In this document: positions 11,459 through 21,102 of the stretch, in pieces
Numbering within the stretch: the first letter of the stretch is position 1
How the letters are laid out: each line of letters opens with the position of its first letter
Source: Salisapilia sapeloensis
Taxonomy: Eukaryota > Oomycota > Peronosporomycetes > Peronosporales > Salisapiliaceae
Assembly: GCA_023334545.1 (NCBI GenBank)
Contig: JAADVB010000012.1
Coordinates: forward strand, 78,416-142,415
Reading direction: 5' to 3'
Length of the DNA stretch: 64,000 bases
Notes under the pieces: generated by a model
Databases searched by the model: none
The model's input: the letters and a program-made list of their open reading frames with translations, nothing else
What the model was told of the DNA's origin: nothing
Program-made: the position numbers and the translations under genes

Positions 11459-11540
11459 AGCATTTCCTGCACATGGACATGAACGTAGGAATAAAGTAAT
11501 AAATGCATAAATCACTTTCAACGCCAACATTCGATTCATC

Positions 11541-12314
11541 TTAGAGTTTCGCACTCGGTTTCTTGTCCCCAGGGAAGCGGAAGTAATCACTCTTGTGGGG
11601 GAGCACACGCATGATACGACCGGCATTCGACGTGTCGGTCGTAACGTCCGCGAAGGCTTGGGTTACCGTCGGCAGGGGAATCAGCTCACCTTGGGACTTG
11701 GCAACACCAGCATCTTCCGCCAATTGACCCATGGCTGTCTTGGCGAAAGCTGGGGCGAGACCGCATACACGAATGTTGTCCGACTCGTGGAGAGAGCTCA
11801 TGGCACGTGTGAAGTGGATGACACCAGCTTTCGCAGCGACGTAATCCGCCATGTACGACGGAGCGTAGATGCCAGCTACACTGCCAATGTTCACAATAAC
11901 ACCTTCGCCCTTGTTTAAGTATTGACGGAACTCTCGAACGGCTACCTGAGTGCCTCGCATGACAGCAATGAGGTCAATGTCCATGACTTTCTCCCATAGA
12001 TCGCCTGCAGGAAATTCTAATCCGCCAGCGATACCAGCGTTATTCACGAGCATATTGATCGGTTTCTCAAAGTACATTCGAGCAGTTTTAAATACTCGAT
12101 CGAAAGATGAGCGGTGCGTGACATCCTGTTGCGTGCTCGAGACGCGGGCTTTGCCAAACTGCTTCTGAAGCTCCTTGGTCGTCGCCGCAAGCTCGGCTTC
12201 ATTGATGTCCGTGAGGAAGACGTAGCCTCCAGCTTGCAAGATGGCAATACCAAAGGCTTTGCCGAAGCCTGTGGCACCACCTGTGACGATTGCAATGGAT
12301 TGGGAGAGCTGCAT
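11541..12314 (-). CDS. Short-chain dehydrogenase/reductase (15-PGDH-like)
   Basis: Intronless, 257 aa, the classical SDR length. It has the dinucleotide-binding TGGATGFGKAFG near residue 11, an Asp (FLTDIN) after beta-2 that favours NAD over NADP, the structural NNAG, the catalytic Ser in NIGSVAG, and YVAAK with the catalytic Tyr and Lys. The overall pattern resembles NAD-dependent 15-hydroxyprostaglandin dehydrogenase-type alcohol dehydrogenases. The substrate is not predictable. Its start is 107 nt from the divergent MOZART1 start. Confidence 0.88.
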   Translation of the reverse strand: MQLSQSIAIVTGGATGFGKAFGIAILQAGGYVFLTDINEAELAATTKELQKQFGKARVSSTQQDVTHRSSFDRVFKTARMYFEKPINMLVNNAGIAGGLEFPAGDLWEKVMDIDLIAVMRGTQVAVREFRQYLNKGEGVIVNIGSVAGIYAPSYMADYVAAKAGVIHFTRAMSSLHESDNIRVCGLAPAFAKTAMGQLAEDAGVAKSQGELIPLPTVTQAFADVTTDTSNAGRIMRVLPHKSDYFRFPGDKKPSAKL

Positions 12315-12421
12315 GTTGATCTAGCGGTGCGAAAGGAGGAATGAAGTAGAGATCGAGATGGGAGGATGTTTACGTAGCATGTTGAAGTTAGGAACACGTG
12401 GGATATACGAAAAAGGGCGAA
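12315..12421. promoter_or_regulatory. Shared divergent promoter region, SDR / MOZART1
   Basis: Both genes start from this 107-nt gap, so it must hold both 5' UTRs and core promoters, or these must extend into the genes. No named box was identified. Confidence 0.4.
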
Positions 12422-12847
12422 ATGAGCTCAAGTCAACCGTCGGAGGCACAGGCGCTGTCCAAGAGCTTCGATAGTGCGTTTATGTAGTAGAGTCTAGCCG
12501 AGAGATGTAGCTTAATTTGTTTGCGTTGTAGATGCGTATGAGATGGCGCAGTTGCTCCAGACAGGGCTCGATCGAGACACGTTAAAAACATTGATGGTTC
12601 TGCTGCAGCGAGGCGTGAACCCCGAGGCGTTGGCTGATCTTGTTAAAGATCTTCGAAAGGAGGCGGCAGGACAGGAGGAGAGTCCAGCTGCAAGTAGCCG
12701 TCCTTCCAGTGGGCGCAGTGTGACGGGCAAGAAGCCCCTGAGCGATCCGGACGTCCAGGTTAGTCAGGTTCGTTATTTCGTCCCAACTCACCTTTCACCC
12801 GTACTTATGTATCTTATGATCAGAAGAAGCGTCGATCAGGCTACTAG
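12422..12847 (+). CDS. MZT1: MOZART1 (mitotic-spindle organizing protein 1)
   Basis: Three exons (12422..12473, 12532..12758, 12824..12847) encode 100 aa. The core YEMAQLLQTGLDRDTLKTLM, followed by LLQRGVNPEALADLVKDLRKE, is the MOZART1 signature. This small protein binds the N-termini of gamma-tubulin complex proteins and helps recruit and activate gamma-tubulin ring complexes. The Ser/Pro-rich C-terminal extension ends KKRRSGY and makes it longer than the roughly 80-aa animal protein. The last exon is only seven codons plus stop, and its use depends on the GTTAGT donor at 12759. Read-through of that intron would give a longer, less convincing tail. Confidence 0.9.
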
Positions 12848-13270
12848 CATAGACATTCTTCCTTGGCAATTGCTTCGTCTAGAGCGATACACATTGAACT
12901 CCAGACTCTTACGCTGCAGATGAATAGATAGCATTTTATATTTTGTGTCTTTCCTTTAGTAGACGATATATCTACTTCAATCACGACCACATATCTTCGT
13001 TGCTAGTGTATAAAGACATATTTATTCTCTTTCTAGATTCCTCTTCCTCGCAGTACATCTTTAGATACTTCTATCCACCAGAGCAGGACTAGTCTCTAGA
13101 TAGCTCTTAGATATCCTACTTGTGTCCACAGCTACATTAGTGGCATGCATAGTATGCTGGAAGCAATCTAATACCTTATCCATTCGGTAGAAAGTTAAAC
13201 AGCAAAAGGTCTGACGAGCAAGAAATACAAGAATGAACGATAAACAAAGTGCCTTGTGGTCGGCAAACTT
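12848..13270. other. Intergenic, no gene seen
   Basis: An AT-rich gap of about 420 nt between convergent genes, with no open frame of interest. It should carry the 3' UTRs of MOZART1 and the GT8 gene. Confidence 0.5.
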
Positions 13271-14887
13271 TTAAATTGGTCGATTCAGTTTTCCTATCGT
13301 CTGTGCAAACAGAGCTGTTTGGCTCATGACGACAAAGCTAAAGAAGATCACGAGCATGACAGGTCGTAGTACTGGATTCATAAACCAGTCTGTGCGTCCG
13401 ACGACATGGAGAAATGATAGTTGGAAAACAAGCACCAACGGTACCTTTCTACCAGCACTCTTTCCCGTCGTCCTGAGCAAACTACGTACGCTCAACTCTC
13501 CACGCCATTTCTTATTATCCACATCTGCGTGCATACCTCTCAACTTCCAATTCACGTCGTATATCAAGAGCACTGAGAATTCTAGTAAAATAACCAAGTA
13601 CAGCCACAACATCCCGCCATACCATGGATGTATAAGCGGTGGTACCATCTTCACTGCTGCGATATTCACCACCAACGAGATGAGTGCGCTCGCGAGTATT
13701 GGTGAAGAGGCAGCTAGCTGCAGTACATTACATGACACCTGGAAGAGTTTCCGCACAACCCTCGAATTCAAAACTTCATCAGACAAGATGGAGGACGTCG
13801 GCATGTCCAAGGACGATGCTTGTAAGGCTAGACAGAGGTAGCAATACAGACACCATCCAGCCACGAACAAGAGAGAGGAAAGCAATACTTGTGAAATAAA
13901 GAAAACGAAATGATCCTCCCCAAGCGTCTCTCGCACTTGCTGCCAATGCCAAAAGACTTGGAAGTAGACGTACGGAAGCCAGAACCACGGTTTGATCATG
14001 TCACCACTGTATCGAAAGGACAGGAGCGGGCCGGGGACCTCACTACCTCCATCCTTGTCCTTGCACTTGTACAAATCCCAGTTTAAACGCTCGTAAAAGA
14101 CCATGTGGTTTACACTGTAGTAGAACGGAAGACGACGGACGATTGCATCCGTCACATTCGGTCGATGTGCTCCGAGGTTTTGCTCTGCCTCCTCTTCTTC
14201 TGTATAGAAAAGCGGACTCTCTTCCAATGCTTCAAAGAGACCTGGCAAGAAGCCTTGTGTGATCCCGAGGTAATTGTAATCTCGACCGGTGATCATGAAG
14301 CTATCGATTGCATCGAGATAGACGTTTCGTGCCGTGACACTAGGAGGCGAGATGACTAGAAGACTGTTGGAATACACGACTGCTTGGCCGTTATCAACAG
14401 CACAGAATGGACCACAAGCGAAGATCTCGTCTAAATTACGGATCACGACGTTCTCTGGATCGAGATACACCACTCGTTTTAATTGAGAGATCTTCGGATC
14501 TTCCCAAATCACTTGTTTATTCCGCATGTGTAGTAGCTGAGCCTTTTGATCCGTCAGAGGTGCATTCTTGTACACATTCGGAGCATTCGTTTCCACGATT
14601 TCGATGGCTGGGTCATCCTTTAGAAACTGTTCTCGGTTCGCCGAGCTAATACCGTCTTCTGGGATAAGAATAAGACGGCGGTATTGTGTCTTGGAAGCAG
14701 TGATGGATCGCATGAGGACTCTCGTGGCCAGTAGAAGAGCATCACTGTCGGCACCATAGTCATAAAAGAAAGTGGCAAAGCCACCTTCGGATGGACCGAC
14801 ATCAGCAGGAGGTAGTCCTGCTTCTATTTGACTCCATAGAGAAACGTTGATGGTCAATAGAAGTAGGTAGACCTTTTGCCAAGACAT
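13271..14887 (-). CDS. GT8 (glycogenin/PGSIP-like) glycosyltransferase with C-terminal membrane domain
   Basis: Intronless. It is 538 aa from the ATG at 14887, which opens on a clear signal peptide (MSWQKVYLLLLTINVSLWS). An ATG at 14920 would add 11 aa. The N-terminal half is a GT8-type nucleotide-sugar transferase: ATRVLMRSI, then VVYLDPENVVIRNLDEIFAC near residue 140, and YNYLGITQGFLPG. The C-terminal half has five or six membrane segments. This layout resembles plant PGSIP6/7/8, which include the inositol phosphorylceramide glucuronosyltransferase. The expected DxD metal site is DPEN here, so metal binding may be altered. It probably acts in the Golgi or ER. Confidence 0.78.
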   Translation of the reverse strand: MSWQKVYLLLLTINVSLWSQIEAGLPPADVGPSEGGFATFFYDYGADSDALLLATRVLMRSITASKTQYRRLILIPEDGISSANREQFLKDDPAIEIVETNAPNVYKNAPLTDQKAQLLHMRNKQVIWEDPKISQLKRVVYLDPENVVIRNLDEIFACGPFCAVDNGQAVVYSNSLLVISPPSVTARNVYLDAIDSFMITGRDYNYLGITQGFLPGLFEALEESPLFYTEEEEAEQNLGAHRPNVTDAIVRRLPFYYSVNHMVFYERLNWDLYKCKDKDGGSEVPGPLLSFRYSGDMIKPWFWLPYVYFQVFWHWQQVRETLGEDHFVFFISQVLLSSLLFVAGWCLYCYLCLALQASSLDMPTSSILSDEVLNSRVVRKLFQVSCNVLQLAASSPILASALISLVVNIAAVKMVPPLIHPWYGGMLWLYLVILLEFSVLLIYDVNWKLRGMHADVDNKKWRGELSVRSLLRTTGKSAGRKVPLVLVFQLSFLHVVGRTDWFMNPVLRPVMLVIFFSFVVMSQTALFAQTIGKLNRPI

Positions 14888-15269
14888 GTAGCTCGATAGA
14901 AAGCTTGACAGATGTATCAAAAGCTTCCTAGAAGCTGGTACTCGAAGACGTCTGGTACTTGAGTCGCAAAATGTAGTGATGATGGCAACTGAGTGGCTTT
15001 TATGTAGAGTACATAACGATTTCTATGAAAAAGAAAAGAGTGCTCCTCCCAGATTTCCATGTCAACCTCGTGTATTAGGTCGAAGGAGATATTTGGATGA
15101 AAGATAGGACAGCTAAATATAGAACTTGATAGGGATATCGTGGTACTTCTGTATCGCTTTGACTTGACAAGGATGCTGGAATGGATGCAACTCAGATCTG
15201 ATGCGTGTCAACAGGTACTTTGGAATTGCGATCCACAACCATTATTCTTTGCAGCTGAACAGGAGGAAG
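14888..15269. other. Intergenic / divergent promoter region
   Basis: About 380 nt between the divergent starts of the GT8 gene and the Cys-motif gene. I see no coding signal beyond a weak upstream extension of the latter to 15201. Confidence 0.4.
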
Positions 15270-16049
15270 ATGCCTTGTCTCGGTCGATCTCAACGCGGTC
15301 AGTGTACTCGTGCCGCTATACGAAACGGGTATTGTCGGTCCCACCAGTATCAAAATGATCCGGATCAGATGTGTCACGGGAAGACGAGAGACGGTGAAAA
15401 ATGCTATGCTCGAGCTCGCAAGCGCGATGGGTACTGCCGAGACAGTCATGTGCCAGGATACTTGGTCTACGTCCACCCACAAGACCTACGAGGTGTTCTG
15501 TCTCCGACTCTCCGTCGCTCTGTCGTTCAAAAATACGAAGGTCCGGATGGTATATTGGATGCTTATAGCGGCGGATTGACAACCAATCTCTATCATCTCG
15601 ACCACGTGACGGAGTGCCAGATCTCTGCTACCATCCTTAACAATGCCTGGACGATAAATATGGACAGCTATGCCTCGAGAGAACCCCTGGACGACGTCGT
15701 CGGTCTCTTGCGTGACAATATCTTGAACACGGAGGCGAACCTCGTGTGCACAAGCGACTTTATCAACATCCTCAAGGGTCAAGCAGTAACGAATTTCTTG
15801 AACGAGCCGAGTAAGACGCCATTTCTCGACTGTCTCAAGAATGCGAGGAACATGAAGTTTCCTGGCAAACGATTGACACGCACGGTGACAGGCGAAATCT
15901 CCAGTCTGCTTGGTGCGAAAATGAAAGAATGTCAATGGAAAGTGGATAACGAAGCGGACAATAACTTTACAACGGAAGTCGTGGCGGAATTTCAGACGTT
16001 GTATACAACCATGGAGCTTCGGACGCCACGTGCCTTGTACTTTGAGTAG
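15270..16049 (+). CDS. Unrecognised protein with two Cys/His motifs and an LDHVTE segment
   Basis: 259 aa from the ATG at 15270. The frame is open from 15201, but the first cysteine motif begins right after MPCLG. Two similar N-terminal segments are visible. The first (about 3-27) reads CLGRSQRGQCTR...GYCRSH. The second (about 36-60) reads CHGKTRDGEKCY...GYCRDSH. Both follow the pattern C-x4-x-G-x-C-x9-11-C-x2-3-H and look like small zinc-binding modules. Further on, YHLDHVTECQISATIL contains D-H-x-x-E, which recalls HNH-type metal-nuclease cores, but no complete nuclease fold can be claimed. The C-terminal half is helical with no motif I know. There is no signal peptide. Confidence 0.65.
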   Translation: MPCLGRSQRGQCTRAAIRNGYCRSHQYQNDPDQMCHGKTRDGEKCYARARKRDGYCRDSHVPGYLVYVHPQDLRGVLSPTLRRSVVQKYEGPDGILDAYSGGLTTNLYHLDHVTECQISATILNNAWTINMDSYASREPLDDVVGLLRDNILNTEANLVCTSDFINILKGQAVTNFLNEPSKTPFLDCLKNARNMKFPGKRLTRTVTGEISSLLGAKMKECQWKVDNEADNNFTTEVVAEFQTLYTTMELRTPRALYFE

Positions 16050-16066
16050 GAAAAGAAAGACAAATC

Positions 16067-17206
16067 TTACGTTGCAATGTTAAATTCACAAAGTAGTGGC
16101 AGGTGATCACTCGGTGAAAAGGCACTTGGTAACGAGATTTGACTCGTAGCTTGATCCTTCGACATGAGTTTTAGTAGAGCCTTGGGAATGAGCTGAGGAG
16201 AGTTGTAAAAGATATAGTCCAACGTCCCGACGAAAGCTGGTTCCTTCTCCGCTGTCTGTCCATTCACGTTCGTAAATTCAGGTTCGCCATTTGCGTACTG
16301 ACCGTATGCGCTTTGGAATTGCATGACGCTCGTCAAGTAGTTGTAGACTAGACTTCCTGGCAGCGAGTTTAAGTCACCAGTGAAGATGAGGGGCAAGGAT
16401 GAGTACAGCGAGATGTGGTGGAGCAGACGTTTCGTCTGGAGGAGCTTGACGTCTTCGTGCTCGGGGTTCCAGAACAAATGCGTGTTCGACACGACGAACT
16501 CGAAGGACGAGAACTTGAACGTAGCGAGGATACCAACGCTGCCTCGTTCTGCTCGCCAGCGCAAGTCGTCATCTACGTCTACTGTGCGTGAGTATCTGTG
16601 TACAAGGGACGATAGGCGTAATAATGTACCTGACTCATCACCGGCAGGATGGTCCAAATCGATTTTTCTCTGATCCACAAGGTCGATGGTCGCGTCATGG
16701 TAGAAGATTGCTACACCTTCTTTCTTGGTCGTCTTTTGAGCAAAGATTCTAAGGGATTTTTAGAATTGCTACTAGGTTTTGAATGATTAAACGGACGGTC
16801 GTACCCTTTGTAGCCCAGCTCTTGCATGGTATTGAGCCAAAATCCATAGTAGTACTCTGCATCCACTTCCTATTGTCTTGGTTAATGGATTCAATCGTGT
16901 CGCATCCAGAGTGGAGGTAGAAACCTGGAGACTAATAAGAGTAGGCTGCACTGGCATGGACGTAAACACTTTTTTCTAGTGTAAGGACAGCGTCACGTCA
17001 GACTGCAAAATCATTGATACTCTAGACCATGCTAATCAATGTACCAAGTTGGCCGACCTCGTCTTCCAGCGAAGTGACGGTCCATGACAGTAAGGAAAGT
17101 AGCTCGACCTCGTATACGTTTGTGCCAAGACGTTATAAGTCATCACTTTCAGCGTCTCGCCTGCTCCAGACGACTCTACTTTCGAATAAATACGAAAAGA
17201 GACCAT
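16067..17206 (-). CDS. CCR4/nocturnin/Angel-type exonuclease (EEP family)
   Basis: Exons are 17206..17045, 16975..16925, 16869..16805 and 16748..16067, giving 319 aa. A 48-nt GT-AG segment at 16582..16629 is in frame and is probably also an intron, giving 303 aa. The protein opens with VMTYNVLAQTYTRSSYFPYC, the typical start of Mg-dependent deadenylases. LISLQEVDAEYY supplies the catalytic Glu, GYKGIFAQKT follows, then TGDLNSLPGS and a final PSDHLPLLCEF with Asp-His. There is no leucine-rich repeat, so it is closer to nocturnin, Angel or CCR4-like forms than to CCR4 itself. The likely substrates are mRNA poly(A) tails or a nucleotide cofactor, as in nocturnin. Confidence 0.87.
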
Positions 17207-17606
17207 TGTCAATCATCCAACATTATTAGAGAAGGATAGACTTGATCAACTATACCTCTAGCCGCTGCCGAATCGATCTGCTGCATCTCGAACTCCATCT
17301 TTATGCCTTCGTGTCTTTATTCGTGTCCGAATATTTTCCACCAACCATAGTTTACATAAGACTGTTATCCACCAATCCGATGAAGCCTCCAAATCGCCTA
17401 CAAAAATCAAGTGTCTGCACGGAGGCATAGTGAAAGCAAGTGCGTTTATGGTTGGCTGAGAGCTTATACAAAAGTGATCGACATAAAGCAGCTCCATCAG
17501 TTTGTGGCCATCTCCCCCAATAGTTAAAGGTACATGCCGTCTTCTATGTGCCGTTCGATGCACGAATGCCTATGCAACGACCAGGAATACTCAATCTGTA
17601 TACTAG
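17207..17606. other. Divergent promoter region, nuclease / eL32
   Basis: Four hundred nt without supported coding sequence. A non-coding first exon or leader intron of the ribosomal protein gene is possible here, because the eL32 ATG directly follows a TACTAG that looks like a splice acceptor. Confidence 0.35.
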
Positions 17607-18075
17607 ATGACGCAAGTGACACCCGTCGTGCGCCCCAAGATCGTCAAGAAGAAGGTGACCAAGTTTAAGCGTCACCAGTCTGACCGCTTCAAGCGTGTGC
17701 CCGTACGTATATGTTTTCAATAACAGCTTGTATGCTGGTATTCAATGCTATGGAAACTTGTAGGAGTCATGGCGTCGCCCGAAGGGTATCGACTCGCGTG
17801 TCCGTCGTCAGTTCCGTGGCACGATCCGCATGCCGAACGTCGGCTACGGCTCGAACAAGAAGACCCGCGACATGTTGCCCAACGGTTTCCACAAGTTCAC
17901 CGTCACCAACGTTGCGGACCTTGAGCTCCTCCTCATGCACAACCGCAAGTACTGTGCCGAGATTGCTCACAACGTCTCTGGTCGCAAGCGCCGTGAGATC
18001 CTCGAGCGTGCTGAACAGCTCAACGTTCGTGTGACGAACCCGAGCGCTCGTCTCCGTGCCGAGGAGCACGAATAA
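17607..18075 (+). CDS. RPL32: 60S ribosomal protein L32 (eL32)
   Basis: Two exons, 17607..17702 and 17764..18075, separated by a 61-nt GTACGT intron. They encode 135 aa, the normal length of eL32. Family hallmarks are [20 protein letters not shown], then [17 protein letters not shown] and [17 protein letters not shown]. It is a structural protein of the large cytosolic subunit. GC is higher and codons are more uniform (C-ending) than in neighbouring genes, as expected for a very highly expressed gene. Confidence 0.96.
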
Positions 18076-18545
18076 GCCTTTGGACGGACATCAGGGAGCA
18101 AGCCATGGAGGCCACAGTGCAGGGTTGGTGCAGGACTTTTCGCTTTTGTCTGTTAAGAGTCACTTGCTGATACTTTGGCATTGTGATTTTCTTGTTCCTC
18201 GAACAGGAAAACTACATTCTGAAATGACAAGTCCTGCTTTCACTGCTTTTATTCATTCGTTTTACCACTTGTTACCATTCCTTTCAAGCAGTTTCTATTG
18301 CTCCAGTACCACATCGAATAAAGTGTGAGTATATTCTCGACCATGCGTCTATTCAAGTCCTCGTAGCTGTCTCGAGTGTGACAGTGGTAGCGCAGAACGG
18401 ATGCAGCGCAGCATGGAGGCACGACGACCATTGCGTCCAAACAAAAGAAAGAGCAAATCTTTCTTTCGTCTCATATTGAGAGAACATTTGCAGCTGACAG
18501 TGCGTCCTACAAAATACCGACTAAGTCAACACAGTCTGAATCGCC
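18076..18545. other. Intergenic, no gene seen
   Basis: About 470 nt between eL32 and COX11. It probably holds the eL32 3' UTR and the COX11 promoter. Confidence 0.45.
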
Positions 18546-19268
18546 ATGGTCCTCTCATCGCTGCTCGTCCCACGTCGCATGGCCATCTCAGCTTCTCGCT
18601 CTACAGTCAAGCATTGCAATCTTCAGAACAATGGCTTGCAACCACTTCGACAATGTGAAAAGCGCTTCTTTTCTTCTTACAAGCAGCGGCAGCAAGAAGA
18701 ATTAAAGGCCAAGAATCGTCGAGCTTTGCTCTACTTGGCTAGTATATCCGTTGCATTTGGAGGTCTGGCATACGCATCCGTTCCGCTCTACAAGATCTTC
18801 TGTCAAATGACTGGTTTCGGTGGTACGACACGTCGAGCAGACATGTATGCGGCGGAGACGTTGACACCACGTGAGGATACGACTCCGATTCGAGTCACAT
18901 TTGATGGTGGCGTTAGTAGTAACATGCCATGGAAGTTTCGTCCACAGCAAAGAGAAGTGGTGTTAGTTCCTGGTGAGACTGCCTTGGCGTTTTACACTGC
19001 GAAGAACACGACGGACAAGCCGATTACGGGCGTTGCGACGTACAATGTCTTCCCTCCGCAAGTCGGCGTGTACTTCAACAAGATCCAGTGCTTTTGCTTT
19101 GAGGAGCAACGTCTTCGAGGCAATGAAGAGATCGACATGCCCGTTTTCTTCTTCATCGACCCGGAGATTGCGGATGACCCGAACTTGATTGGTGTCCATA
19201 ACATCACTCTTTCCTATACTTTCTTCAAGACAGATGATGTGGATGAATCCGAGGTAGAGGACGAATAA
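18546..19268 (+). CDS. COX11: Cytochrome c oxidase assembly protein COX11
   Basis: Intronless, 240 aa. The N-terminus is Arg/Ser-rich and fits a mitochondrial presequence. One membrane segment follows (ALLYLASISVAFGGLAYASV), then the conserved VPLYKIFCQMTGFGGT. The immunoglobulin-like copper domain carries the KIQCFCFEEQ motif, whose Cys pair binds Cu(I), and ends with INLSYTFF-like sequence (HNITLSYTFFK). COX11 delivers copper to the CuB site of COX1 in the inner mitochondrial membrane. Confidence 0.95.
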   Translation: MVLSSLLVPRRMAISASRSTVKHCNLQNNGLQPLRQCEKRFFSSYKQRQQEELKAKNRRALLYLASISVAFGGLAYASVPLYKIFCQMTGFGGTTRRADMYAAETLTPREDTTPIRVTFDGGVSSNMPWKFRPQQREVVLVPGETALAFYTAKNTTDKPITGVATYNVFPPQVGVYFNKIQCFCFEEQRLRGNEEIDMPVFFFIDPEIADDPNLIGVHNITLSYTFFKTDDVDESEVEDE

Positions 19269-19705
19269 GCATAAAAGTCTTTCGCTTTAGTGCTTGATCA
19301 CGAAGATCACATATTATCTGTACTACAAGATACAATCGACTAATCTAGACCAACCGCAGGAAGTACTCGTAGATCTTAACTTTTTCTACCATGTTGATAC
19401 AAAAGGTAAAGAAATGTATATGTAAATGCAGATTTATAATGTTAATAAAGTGTTTTTTTTCATTGTTTTATGTTCTTATTCTCTTCGTTCAGTGGTATTT
19501 ACTACATTCTGTCCTCTGTCGTATCTATCACTCGTACAGTTCCATCATGTCTGCATGTTATCAGATCAAGACAAACAAATCGTACTTATCGCTTCATGTA
19601 CGATCGCTAACAGTTGTGGGAAGTTATAAACATGTCTTGGCGTAAAGTACACTTTTCCCAACAGTTTTCAAACGAATAAAACACTGCTCAAGAGCGCGAA
19701 AAACA
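19269..19705. other. Intergenic, AT-rich, no gene seen
   Basis: About 440 nt with strong AT bias and a run of T near 19450. It is likely 3' UTR of COX11 plus the NF-YB promoter. Confidence 0.45.
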
Positions 19706-20077
19706 ATGGCGAGTCGCGATGAAGGTGAAGCAGATGAGATTCGGGAGCAAGATCGTTTCTTGCCGACGGCGAACATCTCTCGTATCATGAAGGTGTCACT
19801 GCCATCGACTGCCAAGATCGCCAAGGACGGCAAAGAGACCGTCCAGGAGTGCGTGTCCGAGTTCATTTCGTTCATTACGAGCGAAGCGAGTGACAAGTGC
19901 CAGCAAGAGAAGCGTAAGACGATTAATGGTGACGACATTATCTGGGCCATGAGTACCCTAGGCTTTGACAGTTACGTCGAGCCGCTCAAGTTGTACTTGC
20001 AAAAGTATCGCGAGTCGGTCAAGGTCGAGAAGAATGATAAGAAGGATAACATTGGAAGCTTTGGTGCTTCGTCCTAA
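19706..20077 (+). CDS. CCAAT-binding factor subunit NF-YB (HAP3)
   Basis: Intronless, 123 aa. The core [59 protein letters not shown] and [19 protein letters not shown] make up the full NF-YB/HAP3 histone fold, including the Cys and the DNA-contacting residues. It pairs with NF-YC, and the dimer joins NF-YA to bind CCAAT boxes. The tails are short, as in many protists. Neither NF-YA nor NF-YC is in the window. Confidence 0.95.
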   Translation: MASRDEGEADEIREQDRFLPTANISRIMKVSLPSTAKIAKDGKETVQECVSEFISFITSEASDKCQQEKRKTINGDDIIWAMSTLGFDSYVEPLKLYLQKYRESVKVEKNDKKDNIGSFGASS

Positions 20078-20183
20078 GTACATTCGTCCACCTGGTCTAG
20101 ACCTGCTTTGTTTTTCTATTTCGATTCGTTCCTAGCGCTTAACAAGAATGAAGAAACACGCTTTTTCATTTGTTTTGTTCACT

Positions 20184-21048
20184 TTATGATATGCTTTTGC
20201 GAGGACCGTGCTCATGTAAAAGCGTTTGCATGTGACTCTTACGAGCGTGTGCTGGTGTCTTAGTCGCCAGCACAGCGTGGAGGCAGTCAAAGACAGAGTC
20301 TCCGCCGATATCTCGAACACGCAGGTCTGTCCCGGCCTGGAGGAGTACCTTGGCACACGCGATCGACTCTCGGATGGTTGCTACATGGAGTGGAGTCCAT
20401 CCGCTGATCTGCATTGAAAGTTAGCATTTTAGACGTCTGGAGACGAATTATTGAGAGTACATGGTCCACGGCGTTTGGGTCTCCGCCATATTGGAGTAAT
20501 AGTTGTAGAATCTGACTATGACCTTGCGATGCTGCCCAGTGCAAGCCACTCCAACCATGCTACACTAGGTAAGAAGTATACGGTTTGATGTGTCTAGTAG
20601 CGAGTACCTGATCAGCGGCATTTACTTCTACTTCCTCTGCATCAAGCATGGACTGGACACATCGCTTGTCACCTTTATAAACGGCTCGAATGAAATGCTT
20701 ACACTCCTTCGTATCCGATATGACCGTCAACGTCGGCTGAAACGGTTCCTCGGGTGTCTCTTCATGCAGACTACTTTCCTCTACCTTTGGTTGTTCCTCT
20801 TCTCCAAAGCTAGAGTACCCATCCTTATCATCATCTACTGTATCTCGTACATCTGGAGCATCACCTTTGGTATCCACCGTCTTTTGTTTATCAGCTTCTA
20901 CTCCACTTCTCTTTTCTCCATCCTCCAGTCCCTTTACCGTTCGATCAATCGCATCATTTACCTTGTCTCTCTCTTCTTCCTCTACTTCATGCGCCAATTG
21001 TTGGAGCAACGTAGAGGTTTCCTCCTTGGCCACCTCCATTAACGTCAT
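20184..21048 (-). CDS. Ankyrin-repeat protein with acidic N-terminus
   Basis: Three exons: 21048..20608, 20559..20461, 20408..20184, all junctions in phase 0, giving 254 aa. Residues 1-110 are Glu/Asp-rich and probably disordered. Ankyrin repeats follow: FIRAVYKGDKRCVQSMLDAE, then GWSGLHWAASQGHSQILQLL, then GWTPLHVATIRESIACAKVL. The second exon encodes almost exactly one repeat. The protein is probably a binding adaptor, and its partner is unknown. Confidence 0.82.
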
Positions 21049-21102
21049 CTTGATTATAAAGATAAAGTAAAAGATTAAAAAAGTAAAAAACTATTATTAA
21101 AA

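Noticed and set aside
13326-13841. A 171-aa plus-strand frame
   Set aside because: It is antisense to the membrane domain of the GT8 gene, which has clear hydrophobic segments and family motifs.
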